Shown here piece by piece: positions 36,701-49,200 of a stretch of DNA of 64,000 nt. The stretch covers positions 21,113,934-21,177,933 of the forward strand of contig NC_045138.2 in the NCBI RefSeq assembly GCF_008831285.2. The letters are read 5' to 3'. Position numbers and translations under genes: made by a program. The notes beneath the pieces are model-generated. The model saw only the letters and a program-made list of their open reading frames with translations. It did no database searches and was not told where the DNA came from. Within the stretch, counting starts at the first letter, position 1. Every line of letters starts with the position of its first letter. The DNA comes from Nymphaea colorata (lineage: Eukaryota > Streptophyta > Magnoliopsida > Nymphaeales > Nymphaeaceae).

Positions 36701-39518
36701 TGGCAAAAAGAAAAGAAAAACATTCACATTGTTGTCCAAGAACTACATTTATGAATATACATCAATTTCTCAAACTATTTTGAAAGAGCAAGCACTGTTC
36801 GCAGAATTTATGCTAAAATTCCAAGTGTTATTAGTTCTACCTGAAGAAGGTTGTGTACTATGATCTTGTTATCCTCTGGTTGGTTGTAGATGGCATCCAA
36901 GAGAGCACTCTGTTTCAGTCTTAGTAACTGACACAATGTCTTCGTTCTAAATGTGAAAATTTGAGGCCTATTGCATAACACGCTAACTTCGCCAAATATG
37001 TCTCCTGCTACTAAGATGCTTATTATCTGTTCGACTTCTGCCGTTTTAGCAATCTTTTCGATCTCACCTGTCACTACTATATAAACATCATCTGGAGCAC
37101 CATTTTGCATGATCACTTCCTCCTTAGGAGGCAAATATTCCACTTTCATCTCTGTAACCTTATGCAACCATACAAAAATATCAAAAGGAGCCTACAATAT
37201 CCTTTAATTATTCAAAACAGTCATTTATTAATGAAGACACTTACCAGAAGCAATAGAAAGTCCTTCGAGACTCCCTTGAAGAGATAGGCCTGTTCCACAA
37301 TTGGGAGGAAAAGATGTTGGCATATGCTTTTACAGATTGATTTAGGAATTTGCTCCATTATATTTTGATGGTTCAAGCTTTCTGCTTTAAATCTGAGGCA
37401 CATATATGAAATTATTTGCTCCTTCAGCCTTCGTGGAATGTGGTTCCTAGATACAAAATCTGAAGCTTCTTGTATGCTATTTCTCTGCATGCACCAAAAG
37501 GAACCAATAAGTGATAGAATTTGCACGCTGTCAAGCTTCCTGTATTTTTGAGAAAAAAGAAGAGCTACTTCATTATGCAGAAGGAAAGGATTCCTTTCTT
37601 TTTTCTATTATTTGCATTTTAAGAAATCACTAAACAAGGAGTGCAGTGCATGGAATCATCAACCAAATATTCATGAATGCCTTACTGAACTATGTTGGGA
37701 CTATGAACAATAGTTTACAGAAACTGAAAGAAATGAGAAACGATCAGCACATTCTTCCCTACTAGCAGTTCTAGGCTTACAAATTGCATTGTTCGACGAG
37801 TCCCTTCCACTATGAGATTGGTCATGTTGCCGATTATATAAGCAGTGAGCCCAAGATTGAAGAGCATGTAGAAGATAATAAAGATCATTTCTAGAGCATT
37901 AACTGCATGCAGATCTCCATATCCCACGGTGGTCATGGTACTGATAGACCAGTAGATGGCTGAGATGTAACGAAACCAGATATTGGACTCTCTGAAATTG
38001 GGAATGACAGAACCAATCCATGTTCTTCCTTTATGAGGATACCTGTCTGCAAGCATGTAATACATACAGCCTGAAAAATGAATGGACAACAATGTAACCT
38101 GCAACAAATTGAAGACTTCAATCAAACAAAAGGATGGCACAAAATCCATACAATACATGTGAAGGTGGGAGAAGATGTAACTTACAAAAACAAGTCTCAC
38201 ACATCTCGTCCAGAAATAACTGAACCGTATATCTTTCTCAATCCTGAAGAAAATGCAACTGAATCAGTAGGTCGCATAATGTGAATAGGAGTTCCCCTGC
38301 TTAATTAGAGATTCGATAAAATTTAGAAAAAACGATGAACGGCTGCTGGGGGTTAGGGCCCCCACCCTTTTTATACAACTGTCAACAAGATATGCACTCC
38401 CAAATCCCCGAAAAGGAATATCCACAGCTTAGGAATATCCACAGCTTGTAGAAAGTTAAAAAGCAGTCGATGAAACTATCTTTATGGGTACTAAAGATCT
38501 TCGAATCTAGAGAATCGCAGGTTAGAACTTATCGGACTGTTCTATTCTGTGTCTTCATCTAAACTGAAACGGAGCTATACTTCGCATTCTTCTTTACTCT
38601 CTTAGTCCCCAAGAAAGAAACGGAGCCTGTTCTAGTCCAACAATTTTAGTCCAGCCATACTTTTGTCATATAAACGGCAATTTTGGTGACGTTCCTTATA
38701 TTTAACACACAGGAGTAAGGAAAGGGTTAAAAAAACCTTGTGAAGAATTGCTTGACCCTTCTCAGACGCCAGAGTCTCAAGATTCCCAGCACGCCACACC
38801 AAAGACAAGGCTTGCTGTCTGCACTAAACAGGTAGAAGAAGGCCTCATAGGGAATCGTAGAAGCTACATCCATGATCAACCATGACGATGAATACCTGGC
38901 AATGCGCCCATAAACCTCATGAAAAAAAGTAAAAGAAACCAAAAATTTTGCTTTGAAGCTCATATAGACATATACCGACATGAGTAGCATAACAATGATT
39001 TCCAACAGACCTCAAAGCAATTTTCCTCAAGTCCTGAACTAAATTCTGAGTCTTGGGGTCAATATAAGCTAGAAAGAACGTCAGAGCTATATCGTTCCAA
39101 AAGAAGAGATCCACCACACTGTTAGCTATACAAAGACCCTTCTGTGGCTTGGACTTCAAGAAAGCAATCATGAATGGGTATATCCATCCAGAATAAGCTA
39201 CCAAGAACACCATCCATACCTCCCAACACCTGAAAAACACATATCTTGAACATATATACGAAACTGATATTAACATATGCATGGAATTCTTGCCAAAACG
39301 TACTGTTACCTATATCTCGAATCAAGTGGGGAGACGATTAGTCTCCTGGGTTCTGTTAGAGATTGAGTGTAACTTGAAGACCCCAATGGTGGGAGGATGA
39401 TTTTGGACAGATGGCGCCGGCTAAGTTTTCCACCATTATCCGGGTTAGGGCCCTTTTGGTTTTTTTCAAGATCCTTCATTTTGATCTTCAGTTTTTCTGC
39501 TTTTTCTACAGCGCTCAT
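33706..39518 (-). CDS. AKT2: AKT2-type Shaker K+ channel
   Basis: Eleven exons (minus): 39518-39310, 39229-39011, 38895-38737, 38243-38186, 38098-37781, 37484-37245, 37158-36841, 36686-36501, 35790-35715, 35649-35113, 33839-33706. All introns are GT-AG and frame is kept, giving 817 residues (Arabidopsis AKT2 has about 800). In order: cytosolic N-terminus with [14 protein letters not shown]1-S3; S4 [12 protein letters not shown] (about 184-194); S5; pore with K+ filter TVGYGD (272-277); S6; linker RRTMQFRNS; cyclic-nucleotide-binding-like domain (about 402-500, [14 protein letters not shown]); ankyrin repeats (about 520-690); KHA domain split over the last two exons, ending [12 protein letters not shown]. 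The motifs distinguish AKT2 from outward SKOR/GORK and from KAT. It is a weakly rectifying plasma-membrane channel important in phloem K+ loading. The AKT2-specific lysine (K191) and two regulatory serines (S204, S324) are kept. No damage seen. Confidence 0.95.
33840..35112 (-). other. Last intron of the AKT2-like gene
   Basis: GT-AG intron of 1.27 kb splitting the KHA domain after MNDLVEIAG. The final exon ([10 protein letters not shown]...) is easily missed because of this distance. No transposon ends were recognised inside. Confidence 0.8.
36225..36452. repeat. 114-bp tandem duplication inside AKT2 intron 8
   Basis: AAGACCAAATGCAAGACCG begins at 36225 and again at 36339. The two copies differ at only a few bases (TGTGTGTGC/TGTGTTTGC, GACGCCAATC/GACTCTAATC). 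Intronic, with no effect on the coding exons. Confidence 0.85.
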
Positions 39519-41110
39519 ATTTCTTAGGGATGACTTAATGACTGAAGATGTTACAGGGGAAATGCGCTACAGCAGAAATCTTGTCGTGGAGAGGAAAAGA
39601 AACTAGGATGAGTAGCAGGAAGAGTTCATGGGAGAAACGGTAAGATGGAAAACAAATGTCAGCCACAGCAGCTTAGACAGGAAGCTCCTTTTCTCTGAAA
39701 TGCGCATGTCAGTGGTTACTGATATCCACAGAGTCGCTATTCGGGGTAATATGTGACTGTCAGTGCCACCGAGTTGACGGACGTTGCAAAAGCTTCAGGT
39801 GCTTGAGACGCCAAAGTTCCGAAGTCATGAGATGCAAAGCAAGTTATGTTCAATGCAGCCTACGGAGAAGAAATATAACTAGCTGACTTGAGATTTGAGT
39901 CTACACGAAAGCGTCTTCGACTGGTAAATATGAAGCTAGTTATGAGAGATATGAATTTTGTGTCTTGAACTTTTGTGCGAAACTGTGAACTACTATTTAT
40001 TTTTAGAACTAATTTTATGCGTGACACCTTATTAGCTATCTAAACAGTTCAGGTGTTCCATAAACTTTGTTAATGTGACCTTTAATAAATAAGATTTTAT
40101 TACAAAACCCTTTTTAATTCAGTGTTCAGAGTTAGGCAGGTGCACTCTCTACGTCGAAAACTTATGGTAGTGTTTGAATCTCATAAAAAAGAAAAAAACC
40201 AGGCTACATCTTCCGTGATGACTTGTTATTAATGAGAAACAGCTTAAGAAGAAATTAATGAGAAGCAGCTTTTCCTGATGTTTTAAATTTAAAAGGGCAC
40301 TTGTACATAACTAATTAAAAGATACTAATATATAAATAAAACACTTAAGGATTAATCTTTTTACCTTCTTCATCCAAAGAGACTTTTGATTTTTACTGTC
40401 CTCAAAAACTAGGATGATTGTGGAGGCTTTTCTTTGGACTATTGAAGCAAAAAAATACATGATACATACGGCTCATGACCTGTCAAATTTTGGACAAACA
40501 TGCTACGTGGGTGTTACTGAGTGAACAATCGACCTGTTAAGCCCAAGTGGACAACCTCACTGCTACACGCTTGTTGAAAAAGCCATTCAAAGGTGTAAGA
40601 AGACGTGCAATCATGCAAATCTCCTTTTGTTTTTATTTAGAATGTTTCTTTTTTATGGTCATGAGGTACATTTTGAAAAAGTTAAATTGTGCTCGACGGT
40701 CCAGCGATATTTTAAAGTCGGTTTTACGAAATAATTTTAGAAAAAATATAACTTAAATGCGTTTCCCATGAAAAACACATAGCACTAATAGCAGCAGGAA
40801 TAAACCCTCTTTTGTTCACAATTACAATTAAGGGTAGAGTTTAAACTTTTTTTTATGGGATATTAAATATATGGTTAACAAATTTTCAATTGATGCGAAT
40901 CTTTAGAGCTGTCTCGTAATAATTGAACCCAGATTTTAATAATGAACAAGGTTTCAAAGAGTGAGCTCCGTGAAGTTCACGTATGCCCCCACAAAGCCCT
41001 CACCTGTCTCCTCTATTTGTGATTTATTTGGATTCAATGCTCGCAGTAAAACTTTAATGAACATCTCGACAGCCTTTCGGTTCTTGTTACAAATTTAAAT
41101 TTCATGGCAA
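39519..41110. other. Upstream region of the AKT2-like gene and intergenic DNA
   Basis: Presumed 5' leader and promoter next to 39518. No TATA box or uORF can be assigned with confidence. Further up it is AT-rich and featureless. Confidence 0.4.
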
Positions 41111-41111
41111 G

Positions 41112-41575
41112 CAAGGATGTCAAGGTATCATATTGAATTGGATGTACTTTTTACAATGTTCAGTATACCATATACATGTATTCGGATTGAAATATGAATA
41201 CGGAAAAGTTCATATTGTATTTGATCTAATTCTTAAAATCATAAATCAAATCTCACCTAAATTCAACTTTTAGATTCACATCAGAATCCATATATAGATG
41301 ACTTTGTAAATGCACAGTCAATGTTAACCTCATTGGTATGTTAATTAGTCACCACTAGCTTTCAATGTGCGTATATATTGGATATAAATATTTATTTAAA
41401 ACTGACTTGAGCCCAAATTCAAGTTCCATCGGATATTTATTTAAAATCAAATCTAAATCTAAATCCAATCTAATGCTATTTCTTAATTTCAAACCCCATT
41501 CCTGTGTCCTAATTGAATGTTCCTTTTTTCCATATCTGAATTTTCTTAAGTTATTTGGTCGGTTGATCCATGGAT
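41112..41575. mobile_element. GGGATGT-family dispersed repeat, copy 7
   Basis: Opens AAGGATGTCAAGGTATC, has the family's GGATTGAAATATGAATAC and AAATCTAAATCCAATC wording, and fades out at GATCCATGGATG. The ends are decayed. Confidence 0.45.
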
Positions 41576-41883
41576 GTTACATGTCATGCTTTTTTATTAT
41601 ATGACAAAAGATCTGCATCAAATGCATGGCTCGTGAAACTAAGGATCTTAGGACTGAGATCTACATTTGAGATGCTTTTTTTTGCTTTTTATATTGACAA
41701 AAGATATGATCTAAGATTAAAGTGGGAAGAGTCTGGTTCTGGATTTATAGATCTGAAATCCTGAAGATTCTTATACTAGAGCAAGTAAAAAGCATAAATT
41801 CAAACTTGAGGGGGACTAATATGAAAACATTTATGTTCACGTACAGATTTTGGAAATTTAGGAGGACCACATTCCCACTTGGC

Positions 41884-41950
41884 TTGAGTGTGGCTCAGCC
41901 AGCGGTACAAGCTAATTCACAAGGGTATGGGTTCAAGTATAAGTATGAAT
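41884..41950 (+). mobile_element. Possible tRNA-derived SINE head
   Basis: TGTGGCTCAGCCAGCGG (A-box-like, about 41889-41905) and TATGGGTTCAAGTAT (B-box-like, about 41926-41940) at tRNA-like spacing. No anticodon stem can be built. Tail not defined. Confidence 0.35.
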
Positions 41951-41997
41951 AAACCGCCACAAAAATCGCAACTTTAGAAAATGTGGGTATGAGATAC

Positions 41998-42035
<38 letters not shown>

Positions 42036-42036
42036 C
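41998..42036. repeat. (AT)n(GT)n compound microsatellite
   Basis: AT run changes directly into a TG run. Confidence 0.95.
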
Positions 42037-44785
42037 AAAATACTCTAAAAATTCAAAATGAAAGCAACATTTGAATAAAAGATAATATAAATAAAAACAA
42101 TAACATGTTAATGACCAATAACTCACAAAAAAATAATGAAAATTGAGTAATAAACAAGTTACATCAAGTAAAAATAAATAGTTTGGACTTGTTTCGATCC
42201 AAAAAGTACCCAGGTGTGCCTAAGTACCCGTTTTGCCATGTTGGAATAGTGACATGAATATGGGGACCTATTGGAGTACCCATTAGGGAACAAGAGCATG
42301 GGTCCCATGATAAAACATGTGACTATCATAATATATATGCTTATTTTCAGTAGCTCATATCCATGCAATTAGCAATAGTTCACACTTTAGAAAAAAGGCT
42401 ACATAGCTTATGATAATAAGTCTCATGACTAGATTAATTGAATCTTTGTTCCAGAGTGTTGTTTCACAAGCACTCAAAGTTTCGATTCCATGAGTATCGG
42501 ACTTTTCAATTTTCATAGGTCTTTGTTGGGACGCAGGGGAGGATTATGATGTTGCTATCAGGAGAGCCGGCTCTAATTTTTTTCTCTTGAAATTGCTTGG
42601 GAAAAGAGACCAACGATTATATAAAAACAAAAAAGATTGAAATCATGAGTTAACAAATCATCAAATACAGTCGTATTTTTTTTTGGCTTTGTTATGAACA
42701 GAATCTGTTCATAAAGATATGGCAATGCAATACGCTACCATCTACCTATCTAAATGGAAAATTTTTTTGGAAACATATTCCCATAATCTTATTAACTTAT
42801 AGGAAAACCATTGCCAATGTTAAAAAACTGAACGGTTGTGCTCAACTTGTTATATGTATATATTGACATGGAGGTATTTTATGTGGCCAGCCACTTTCTG
42901 TTGTTTCACGGCTCGCCAGATGCCATAATTCAGATCAGAATTTTGCTGGCAAGAAAGTTGTCTGAATTGCAGCTCTGGGCCTTCTTATTTTGTCCTCCTC
43001 GTGTTTGGTCCACAGTTTCTCACATGAAAGCAGTTAGAAAAGCACATATAATTCCAAGGAATGCAATAAGATTTACCATGCAGACACTTGTCTATATCAT
43101 ATAGAAATTGTTTTTGGCTTTACTTGTCTTTTGGCCAAACACTAGAAGGTCTGAAAGGAATCAATGGATATGTATGGGCCAACCATTAGTTTTATCTCTG
43201 CATGATATCTTGAGATAAGTAATGGTCTGAAATTGATTTCCATTGCCCAAGTAATTAGATCGGATGTGTTGTAGGAATCAATTGATATGATTTGAGATCT
43301 GCCCTTAAGGAGAATAATAATAATAATAATAATACTCAGTTTTTCTAGGTACTTCCAAGCAATATGTTAGGCAGACTGCAACCAATTCAGGTGATAACAG
43401 TTATACTTAGGCACTGCTTGCGAACATAGTGTTATAGGCAAGAAAAATTAATGTTTCTAAAAAATTATACAATTGATCATACAATTTCATCCTCAAAATC
43501 ATATTTTAACATCACCCTACATGGATGTGCTGGAACATAAGAAAACAGATCAAAGTTAACATAAAACAAAATAACATTTACCATGGTTAAGTTCTTAGTA
43601 TATTACCTTGATCCACGAAGACAAAATCAATCAATATAATATATTTTATATATATATATATATATATAAAAGTTTCATGGTATTTCATGTCATAAGATAA
43701 ATAGAGAGAAGTTTGATGTCATATGCTACAAACCAGGCACAAAATTCATCGTAACGGATGAAACTTAGTTTTGTCACCGGACTAGGCCCCAACTAGTTCT
43801 AGGCCACACTTATTTATATCTTTAACGAATTTAATTTGGTAGTGTTTGGATGCATTATTTGTGGAGTTGGCTCCATGCGAAGTTTGAGTGAATTTCCAAG
43901 TGATCAAATAAAATTGGATATTCTAGAATGCTCTTGATATTGTCTATCAAAAAATAAAAAATCAAAACACACAAACGCAATATCAATGCATATGGGTTCC
44001 TGCTATTGAACGGACATCCACAAGGGTAATGCTTTATCCTTGTCTTTCCATTATGTTTGTCTCTTCCATTATTTATATTATTATGAATGAAAGAGAGAGA
44101 GGTGTGCATGATTCCATATCTTACAAAGCAAGCTCCGTTAACAAATCTGAAAGTGAGTTTTGTTCTTTCAACTGATTCTTTGCTAGTCATATTTCTGTAT
44201 TTAACAAGCATGATATTGTCTTTGCAAACATTAACTGTGGATTTAATTAGCTTTGTAAGTAAGTGGGACTTCTAAACAGGGGCATAGGCATGTGTGGTCA
44301 GTTGCCCACACAAACCCACAAAAAATTGATTTTTACTATATCGATACAGGAGAGCAATGTTTGATGGCCACAAAACACGTGTGTCCGTGAAACAAAACAC
44401 ACCTCCTACCCCGATCTACCCTCGCCCGTTCTCTTTCTCTCCTTCTCCTTCATCTCTCCCCTTTCCCACTGCTCTATGCCTTCTGCTCTCTCTGTTGCTC
44501 TCTTCCTCCATTCCATCAATCGACGGCGTTTGTCATCGCCTCAGCCCGTCTCCGGCGTCCTTCATCGCCTCAGTGCACCATCACTTCATGGCTATCTGGA
44601 GCAGTACGGGAAGATCAAGAGCCCAAAACAGGAGAGCAATTTCCTATGACAATAGCATCATTAACATAAACAAGCATAGACATGGTTATCACTGGATCGA
44701 ATCTCAACGTTGAGAGCTCCTTTACATGATTCCGTATTCGGTATGGCTTGGTAGCTAAAGCCCACTCTGTATTCAAAACTGCTAG

Positions 44786-44860
44786 TGCCTCTACCAGGGC
44801 TCGAACCCTGGATCTTTCCTTGTTCCATCATTAGGCGACAACACAAATACAGAGCCAGGT
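44786..44860 (-). mobile_element. tRNA-like/SINE fragment
   Basis: On the minus strand CCAGGGTTCGAGCCCTGG is a perfect T-arm-like hairpin with a canonical B box (GGTTCGAGCCC, at 44808-44798). TCGCCTAATGATGG upstream (about 44838-44825) could be the A box. The acceptor and anticodon stems cannot be closed, so it is not a functional tRNA. A SINE head or tRNA relic is likelier. Confidence 0.4.
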
Positions 44861-45109
44861 GAGATGCGGTAAAACGGCTAGAACTCCATTGTTCTTGAAC
44901 CCATAAACTACATGATCCCACCAACACTAAAACCAAAAGGAAGAGATAATATTTTTTAATAGATAAGTAGTCCTCCCCTGTCAATCGGGCTATCAGAAGA
45001 ATAAAAGAATGGACGTCGTTGGGATGATATTCTAGTAGACGGGTGGTCCGCCATTTTGAATGAATTATATAAGGTTGTAAAACAAAGATGATGACGTTGA
45101 TAAAAATAA

Positions 45110-45182
45110 CACGCCCGGTGGGACTCGAACCCACAATCGCCTGATTAGAAGTCAGACGCCTTATCCATTAGGCCACGGGCGC
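45110..45182 (-). tRNA. tRNA-Arg (anticodon TCT)
   Basis: A 73-base sequence folds fully. Acceptor GCGCCCG pairs with CGGGCGT (one G-T). The D arm contains GGCCTAATGGATAAGGC. The anticodon loop CTTCTAA carries TCT, reading AGA. The T arm contains GGGTTCGAGTCCC, with discriminator G. There is no intron and no encoded CCA, as expected for a nuclear plant tRNA. Internal A and B boxes are intact. A T-rich run (TTATTTTTATC) follows the 3' end and could terminate RNA polymerase III. Confidence 0.96.
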
Positions 45183-46218
45183 TGTGCTGAGAGCATTGCC
45201 CTAAATGACTTTGATAAATGCTCGGCCATTTAATTTTTATGAGGTGGTTCAATTACAGTTTTAAAATTCTAACGAAACTGAGATATATTTTTATATATGA
45301 TAAGTTAAATTTTTGAAAATTACATTTTTTTTTCAGTTGGGGGAGTGGGGGCTAGGGACCGGGCTCCGCCCCCCGAGCCCAAGGCTCAATAAAGCCAGGT
45401 GGCTTCAATGCAGGCCCTTTGTAAGTTTATTTCAGCATCGCCATCTACAATGGCCTTGTCGTCTTCTTAAACTTCATCACCCAATCCTTTTTTGTTTTGA
45501 TACAACTGTTATTAGCGATGTCCAACTATTCGATTTGGTTACATTAGGACCAAACTGGTCTGAAAAAGTTGAATATGGAACAAAATTTTCGATTAAGAAA
45601 TCAGATCAGATTCTGATTTAAAAAATGACATCCAATCGAGTTCAAACATAGATCTATCTTGTATCCAATGCTCTTATATTTTGAAAATCGATCAGAGTTC
45701 AAAACTTGGATTCAGATATGAATGTACAAATCAGATTTTGATTGGCCGAGTCAAAGCAAATTTCAGCCAAGTTAAATCGAGTTTTCATCATAAATGAGAG
45801 GACCTGGCAAGGGGGCTGAGTCGAGTCAAATTAACCGAGTCGACAGGTTGATCCTGCGAGTTTTAATTCACTGACCTCAAATCGTTGTATAAGTTGTGAA
45901 ACCAAATAGAGGAGTGAGAAAATGTAAGATTAATTTATAAGTCAAATCATCGTTCTGTTGGTTTAAAAAATATATCACAACTGGCAATGGTTATTTATTT
46001 GGTTACCATGCCATTTTATTTCAATAATTTCTCTTTATTTTGAAGGGCAATTAGTTATGTCACTTGGAGAATTGAATGGGTAGAAACAAACCACACACAC
46101 GTAGAGAGAGAGAGAGAGAGAGTAATGCTTCTACAATACAACTGAGTAAATCACTGTTTACAAACTTCAGAGAATGAAAAACTTGTGCAGACTCTGTACA
46201 GAAGCACTCCATAAAGGT
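45183..46218. other. Intergenic; GGGATGT-family copy 8 at about 45511-45790
   Basis: ATTAGCGATGTCCAAC starts a diverged family copy (TCGATTTGGTT, GAATATGGAAC, GGATTCAGATATGAAT). A TCGAG-rich patch follows at 45800-45850 and (GA)n at 46102-46121. No gene seen. Confidence 0.4.
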
Positions 46219-49200
46219 CTAGGAGCAGATATCGTTGCACAAGTCTTCGAGTCTTCTCACGGACATATCGGCGTATGGAAAAACTTTGAACTTGCCATTC
46301 GTCTGACAAGTCAATGTCAAACGAGCACTACTTACTGTGGCCTGCAAGAAAAGGAACAAATGTGTCACAATGCAGCAGCATTCATTGGCCTGACACTAAT
46401 AACATGAAGTCCTTTTCCATGGAAAGGAGGTAAGCCCATGAGGAACAGTTTTGTTTCAAATATTTTGCTCCAGCCTTATATAAGGACCTCCCAGGCTTCC
46501 AGAGGATCTTAGTGACATTGATTTGCTGACAATCAATCTCTAACTTTTGGAACAAAGCAACTGAAGGTACACGTTGGTTTACAGTTTACACTCATATAGA
46601 TATAAGAGAATCTAATTAACCATGTGTACCAAGTTATCAACCTGCTGTAATAAAGCAGGAACCATCTGAGTGAGTTAATAAGTTTGACCAGCAGAGACTT
46701 ACAAACCTGACAAGGCATGTCATTCTCACTGCAGCTCCACTTTTTTATGGAAACACAATTCAGATGATGACACCAAGTGCAGTACTTATTTGCATCTACT
46801 TCATAGAAGACTGCCAGAAGAAGTCCGACAAGACTGCATGAAACATGCATTGCATAAACACCATACCAACAAATGAAACCAAATGAATAAGTTAGAACAC
46901 ACTTACAAAGGAATGAAGAGAATCATGGCAATGACTCTTGTCAATGGTCTGTCAAATTTGGTAAGTGATACAGGAAACACCTTCGGCCCATAGGAATGAG
47001 ATTCTTTCTTCATGTTCACCCCCCTGTTTTTGGGATCATAAGTAGACATTGCTCCAAGAAGAACTCCAGATATAAGGGATCCCACGTTCGCAAAATTGTC
47101 AGTGTATGGTAGCATGCCAAGAATGAAACTTATCATTGCTATAGAGGACATTGTGACCAATGCTGCCAACTGTAACCACGTGTACAAAATTTCTTCAGTT
47201 TTTAGTTAATAAAGCTATGCAACTGAGGATTTAAGGCTGAGATAAATTGCCTTGTCATCATATCTCGACCAGTTCTTAATGAGTCCAGAAATCATTGTTC
47301 CTAGTAATCCAAATAGAGGACTGGATGCACCAACAACTGGACTGTTCTGTACAAACAGTGCAGAAAGCAGGCTACCAGAAAATGCAGAAAGCAGGTAGAT
47401 TATCACAGTCCTCCCTGTAAAAAATGATATCATATTAGAAGGTGCTGACAGAGGAGGAAAAATAAGTGTAAAACTATGCGTTTTTAGTTACCAAATCAGA
47501 AATTATCATACATTGTTCATGAGTTACGTGCCAGTACAGGCGCTGGTATGGGTTATGGGCATGGAGCAATTTTCAAAAATTTGGGCATGGCCGCATGGGG
47601 ACACATCCATACATATATATTTATATGTGCACTTATATGCATAGATAATAAGGTTTTAGCTAAATAAACACATAAATTCATTTCTTATATTCATAAAAAA
47701 TATATTACTGAACAACAAAATGCTAAATTATACTTAAAATGTATAAAAAAAAATACTAAACTGTACCCAAACAAGTACAAAAATTAAGTCTGCCATGTCC
47801 AGGCCTGCACCCATGTCGACACGGACGTGTGGCCTTTTCAGGTGCGTCCATGTTTCATAATTAAAAGTACACTAAGAACTGAAACAAATAAAGGCGAGAT
47901 CCAAATAACCTACTAAGAAGAGAAAAGAAGGAAATATCAGGTTAAAAAGTAGCGGTCTAGACTGCAATAAGTTATGGGTGACAACCGATGCAATTGAACA
48001 AGGAAAGGCTATTGGCAATTGGTGACAGTAATGAATCAGCAACACAACCCTCCCCCACGATATCAAGTGGCTGGAAGCAATCTAAATAGTAGTCCAGCTA
48101 GCATCGAAACAAAGTTTACCCCTTGGGTTGATGCTCTATCTGCCAAGTTCTAACCACGGCTACTAAAAATGCTAAATGACTTAACCAGATTATTCAAGCT
48201 TATCATGGTACTACGCTCAAGGAAAGCCTCAGATAGATGCCTCTTTAGAAACTGCAGTTTTTACAAGGATGAAAATGATAGATTGTGGCAGTTAGATTGT
48301 AGAGGTTAAGTTTGAACTGGCTTGTCTATGGAAACAACTGCATTTTTTCAAGGTTGTATGTGTAATAATTGAGATTCAAACTACTGTTTAGAAGCCAAGC
48401 TTCAAATTTTCAATCCTCTGGGTTCGATGATACTAAACACATATACAGTACCTATTACACGTTGATGAGCTTATGAGAGATTTGAGCCTACAGAAGCCTA
48501 TTTGATGAGGGTGCATGAGCATGCCTAACATAGTGCCAAATGATGTTGTAAATGGTATTGAAGTACTGAGAAACTGAGATACCCACATGGTCCACAATCT
48601 TGTGCCAAACGTATCCCGATGAATAACATGCTTGAGATATTGATAACCAGATGAAAAGCTCCTCCATGTAACCATGTAAATGTCATTAGGCGCCATTTTT
48701 GTTTTTCTGCAATTATCCTGGTACGCCTCAGAGCACCCAATGCATCCAACCTATAAAAGGCAATGGGATATCAACTAAAATTGTTCCGTGCTATAATACT
48801 TGGTGAATATGCCTAGGATTTACTTGAGGAAACTACCACTTCACCTTGAAATTAAGTTGTTGTACCCGTCAGACCCATTTCGAAAAGATCATTTTTGTCT
48901 CCTTGTTCTAAAAAAAGTCTCATTGAAATGAAGTCTTTCTATTACCTTTTTTGTTTTCTTGGTTGTCAGATATTATGAATTTTAAAACATGCAGAATACA
49001 AGGAAAAAAAAATGCATACCTGTACAAGAATCAAACTAAATATTGTGACAAGATTTGGGAAATTATTTGCTTTTGAAAATCTTAGTAAACTATGAGGTAT
49101 CCAAAAATTTCCCTACCCTGTGCTTATAATAATTCACAAAAGTTCAGGAAACCAGTGCTTCGTATCTATCTCGGTCTAAGTGTTGGTCCACAGAAGCACA

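Larger units (their letters stand above)
41576..45109. other. Intergenic, repeats only
   Basis: Holds a TA/TG microsatellite (41998-42036), an AAT run (43312-43333), a TA run (43648-43669) and SINE-like pieces at 41884 and 44786. CAGGGGCATAGGCATGTG near 44279 resembles a hAT-type end. No protein-coding exon was recognised. The proline/serine-rich frame at 44357-44713 is low-complexity. Confidence 0.45.

Noticed and set aside
44357..44713. 118-codon plus-strand frame rich in Pro and Ser
   Set aside because: CT-rich low-complexity composition without a domain or splice context.
44786..44860. A second tRNA gene next to tRNA-Arg
   Set aside because: The T arm is perfect but acceptor and anticodon stems cannot be formed.
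46174..46407. Plus-strand 77-codon frame
   Set aside because: Antisense to the last rhomboid exon, whose minus-strand translation has the family's Cys-rich tail.
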